Assembly (NCBI GenBank): GCA_013297885.1
Contig: JAAFIR010000037.1
Coordinates: 1 to 47,296, forward strand
Source: Leptospirales bacterium
GTDB lineage: Bacteria > Spirochaetota > Leptospiria > Leptospirales > Leptospiraceae
DNA length: 47,296 nucleotides
Reading direction: 5' to 3'
Shown: in pieces, positions 45,426 through 47,296 of the stretch
Layout of the letters: every line of letters begins with the position of its first letter
Numbering within the stretch: position 1 is the first letter of the stretch
Program-made: the position numbers and the translations under genes
Notes under the pieces: model-generated
Database searches by the model: none
The model's input: the letters and a program-made list of their open reading frames with translations, nothing else
What the model was told of the DNA's origin: nothing

Positions 45426-47173
45426 TATGGCACGCTGATACAACGGACTCGGTTAGTGTCTGTTTTTAGTTTTTTATCTCTGCCTGGCCATTCTACTTTA
45501 AAAGCTTTTGTAGAGTCACCCTCTATAGTCGTTGAAGTCCACATATTTCCATAAGAATTATCCCAAGAGAAATCAGGATTCAATTGAAACTCTTCCAGAG
45601 AAATATACATTGTCATAGCTTCATTTATATTAGGAAGTCGCCAAGTTTTTCCTAAATAATTTATATTTTTACAATAATTAATAGCAGCTATCCAAGTCAT
45701 CATTGTTGGAGTTCCATTTTCACAATCTGAACCAGTGATACCTTCTGTACATTTACGCCATAAGATTCCGTTGTTTGCATCTAAAACATAATCATTATTT
45801 ATTCTAAAAGTTTTTGGTTCTTTATGAATTCTTGAGCCAGCAACACATTTTAAAAAATTATTTTGAGGGCATAGACCCCCAATATTTGCCTTTTCTCCAT
45901 GACAAACCGCCGATTGAAGTCTTCCTGCATTTGTATAAAACAAAGAAAACACTACTGGTTGAAAATTACTATTTATATAATTCCCAATATAATTTATCGA
46001 ATTCTGATTTGGAAAATTATTTTTCATTGAAGTGTTAGTATTGTATAAAATTCCAAATCTATCCATTTCTTGGATATCAGGAGTTCTCCAGTCATTTCTA
46101 CCCGAGTATCCAACACCCCCATTTAAACCATTCAAGTAAACACAATCATCCTGATAAGAATTATTAAAACTCCCAACATTGCAGCTAACCCCAGAAAGTC
46201 CAGTTGGGCAACTTTGCCACACAAGCCCTGTTGTTGTGTCAGTGGTTGTGTAATCGTTTGTGTAAACAGGATGTTGGTTTGGACCAGAATACACTGAATG
46301 TGGTAAACCAGATTGGTATTCTCCATCTTGACCAGTTCCAGCACAAGAAATCACATTTCCACTAACGTTATAACAAGATGTTTGTCCTGTTTTGTAAGGA
46401 AGTTTTCCAAAAAATGTCAAAGTGATATTTGCAGTTGTGCTTCCACCTGAGTTGGTAGCTGTGATTGTGTACGCTGAAGTGGAACCTTCATTTTCAATGT
46501 AAGTTCCTGAAATTGCACCAGTGGACGTATTAAACAAAATCCCAATGGGAAGGGCAGGTAAGATAGAATAAGTAATTCCATTTCCTGTGACACTAGGTGA
46601 AATATTCATTGTAGTATTATTTGCATAACCTGTGTTATTCAGTGTGGGATACGACAAGTTAAGCGGAGGTTGTGCAACTGTGATTGTAATATTTGCAGTG
46701 ACATTTCCACCAGAATTGGATGCTGTGATTACATAAGCAATTGGTGTTTGTTCTGCATTTGTAGTTCCAGAAATAGCACAAGTTGTTTGGTTGATAGTTA
46801 GTCCTGTCGGAAGTGTTGGATTTGCAGAACAAGAAGTGATGGTGCCTGTTTTTGTGGGAGTGATTGTTTTTGCAACACCCACTGCAAAAGATAAATTTCC
46901 AGATGTTGGATAAAGCAAATTTGAAGGTGCTGGTGGAAAAACTGAAATGGAAAGAACAGTGTTTGATGTTCCAGCAGAATTCCCAACCGTGATTGTATAA
47001 TTATTTGCAGGAGTTACAGAAGATGGTGTTCCTGAAATTCTACAAGTTGTGGCAGTGAGAGAAAGCCCAGAAGGAAGAGCAGGACTAGAAGAACAAGATG
47101 TCACAATTCCTGAAACTGTTGGAGTTACACTTACAAGAATTCCAGTTGTGTAAGCAACAGAATTTCCCAGAGA
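45425..47173 (-). pseudogene. DUF1566 lipoprotein lacking its 5' end
   Basis: The frame is open from about 47173 (SLGNSVAYTTGILVSVTPTV) and has no signal peptide; TAG lies directly upstream at 47176. Three putative-Ig (He_PIG) repeats follow, each with the pattern LP.GL....T..ISGT (PALPSGLSLTATTCRISGTP, PTLPTGLTINQTTCAISGTT, PALPIGILFNTSTGAISGTY), then two DUF1566 units (GLVWQSCPTGLSGVSC, DWRTPDIQEMDRF; ILWRKCTEGITGSDC, TWRLPNINEAMTM, RVRCISVP). A GTG at 47104 could start translation but would give an unexported fragment. The missing 5' end abuts an IS256-like terminus, which probably caused the loss. Confidence 0.8.
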
Positions 47174-47296
47174 CTATCCCATAAGATTGTGTATAGTAAA
47201 TCTTTTGTTAATTTTAAATCAGAGAAAAAAGTTTTGTCAATATAAAAAAAGTATTTTAAGAAAAAAAAGTGAACAGAGATCATAAAATTATTTTTA
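47174..47296 (+). mobile_element. Probable terminus of an IS256-family insertion sequence
   Basis: From about 47174 the plus strand reads CTATCCCATAAGATTGTGTA, which resembles IS256-family terminal repeats, where a similar spacing precedes ATAATTGTGTAAA. The junction is exactly where the lipoprotein frame ends. About 120 bases of AT-rich DNA follow to the window edge; no transposase frame is reached. Only one end is in the window, so neither the inverted repeat nor the target duplication can be checked. Confidence 0.4.

Overview
The window looks like chromosome of a very AT-rich spirochaete of the order Leptospirales, or a close relative. The evidence is the density of spirochaete-style lipoproteins (short signal peptides ending in lipoboxes such as LNC, LKC, FYC and LISC), four DUF1566-type lipoproteins, a DUF6941 protein, several STAS-domain regulators, and TTG starts on good genes (uppP, coaE, the S41 protease). 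No plasmid, phage or CRISPR functions are visible. Both window ends stop in insertion-sequence-like DNA, as expected of a contig broken at repeats.

Layout. 1-2545: the 3' end of an IS3-family transposase cuts a DUF1566 lipoprotein that also carries a frameshift. Behind it lie a small lipoprotein with a consensus promoter but no ordinary start codon, and a long gene-free stretch. 2546-12920: uppP, a sodium:solute symporter, and a signalling neighbourhood with three STAS proteins (one next to a Bergerat-fold ATPase, one fused to a von Willebrand A domain), then a methyltransferase, a TPR lipoprotein and an interrupted dprA. 13190-18429: two lipoproteins and a 1001-residue disordered acidic protein whose two ends look homologous. 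18616-24811: a thioesterase, tRNA-Leu(CAA) with its 3' end repeated twice more, coaE, a SPOR protein, a GT14-like glycosyltransferase without a normal start, and a large lipoprotein split by an in-frame TGA. 24992-32351: a PiT-like transporter, a collapsed hybrid histidine kinase, a DUF6941 protein, comF, an S41 protease and nadB. 32505-37047: an oxidoreductase remnant, a cyclase operon and an MFS transporter. 37281-47296: a DUF1566 lipoprotein, RNase P RNA, lexA, a TPM protein, a frameshifted DUF1566 lipoprotein, queG, the wreck of a UPF0175/DUF3368 toxin-antitoxin pair, and a DUF1566 lipoprotein beheaded near an IS256-like end.

Two themes stand out. First, a family of intergenic elements (five good copies and one decayed) folds on paper into the same three-way junction. 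The closing stems change sequence but keep pairing (GAGTTA/TAACTC, GAGTCA/TGACTC, GCGAA/TTCGC, GCAAA/TTTGC), and short conserved joints (GGGATTGAAGCG and AGCCCGACC types) link them. Second, about ten genes are broken or lack a canonical start, mostly surface lipoproteins, sensors and accessory modules, while housekeeping genes are intact. That suggests ongoing decay or phase-like inactivation of surface genes. Read-level confirmation is needed for the single-base lesions.
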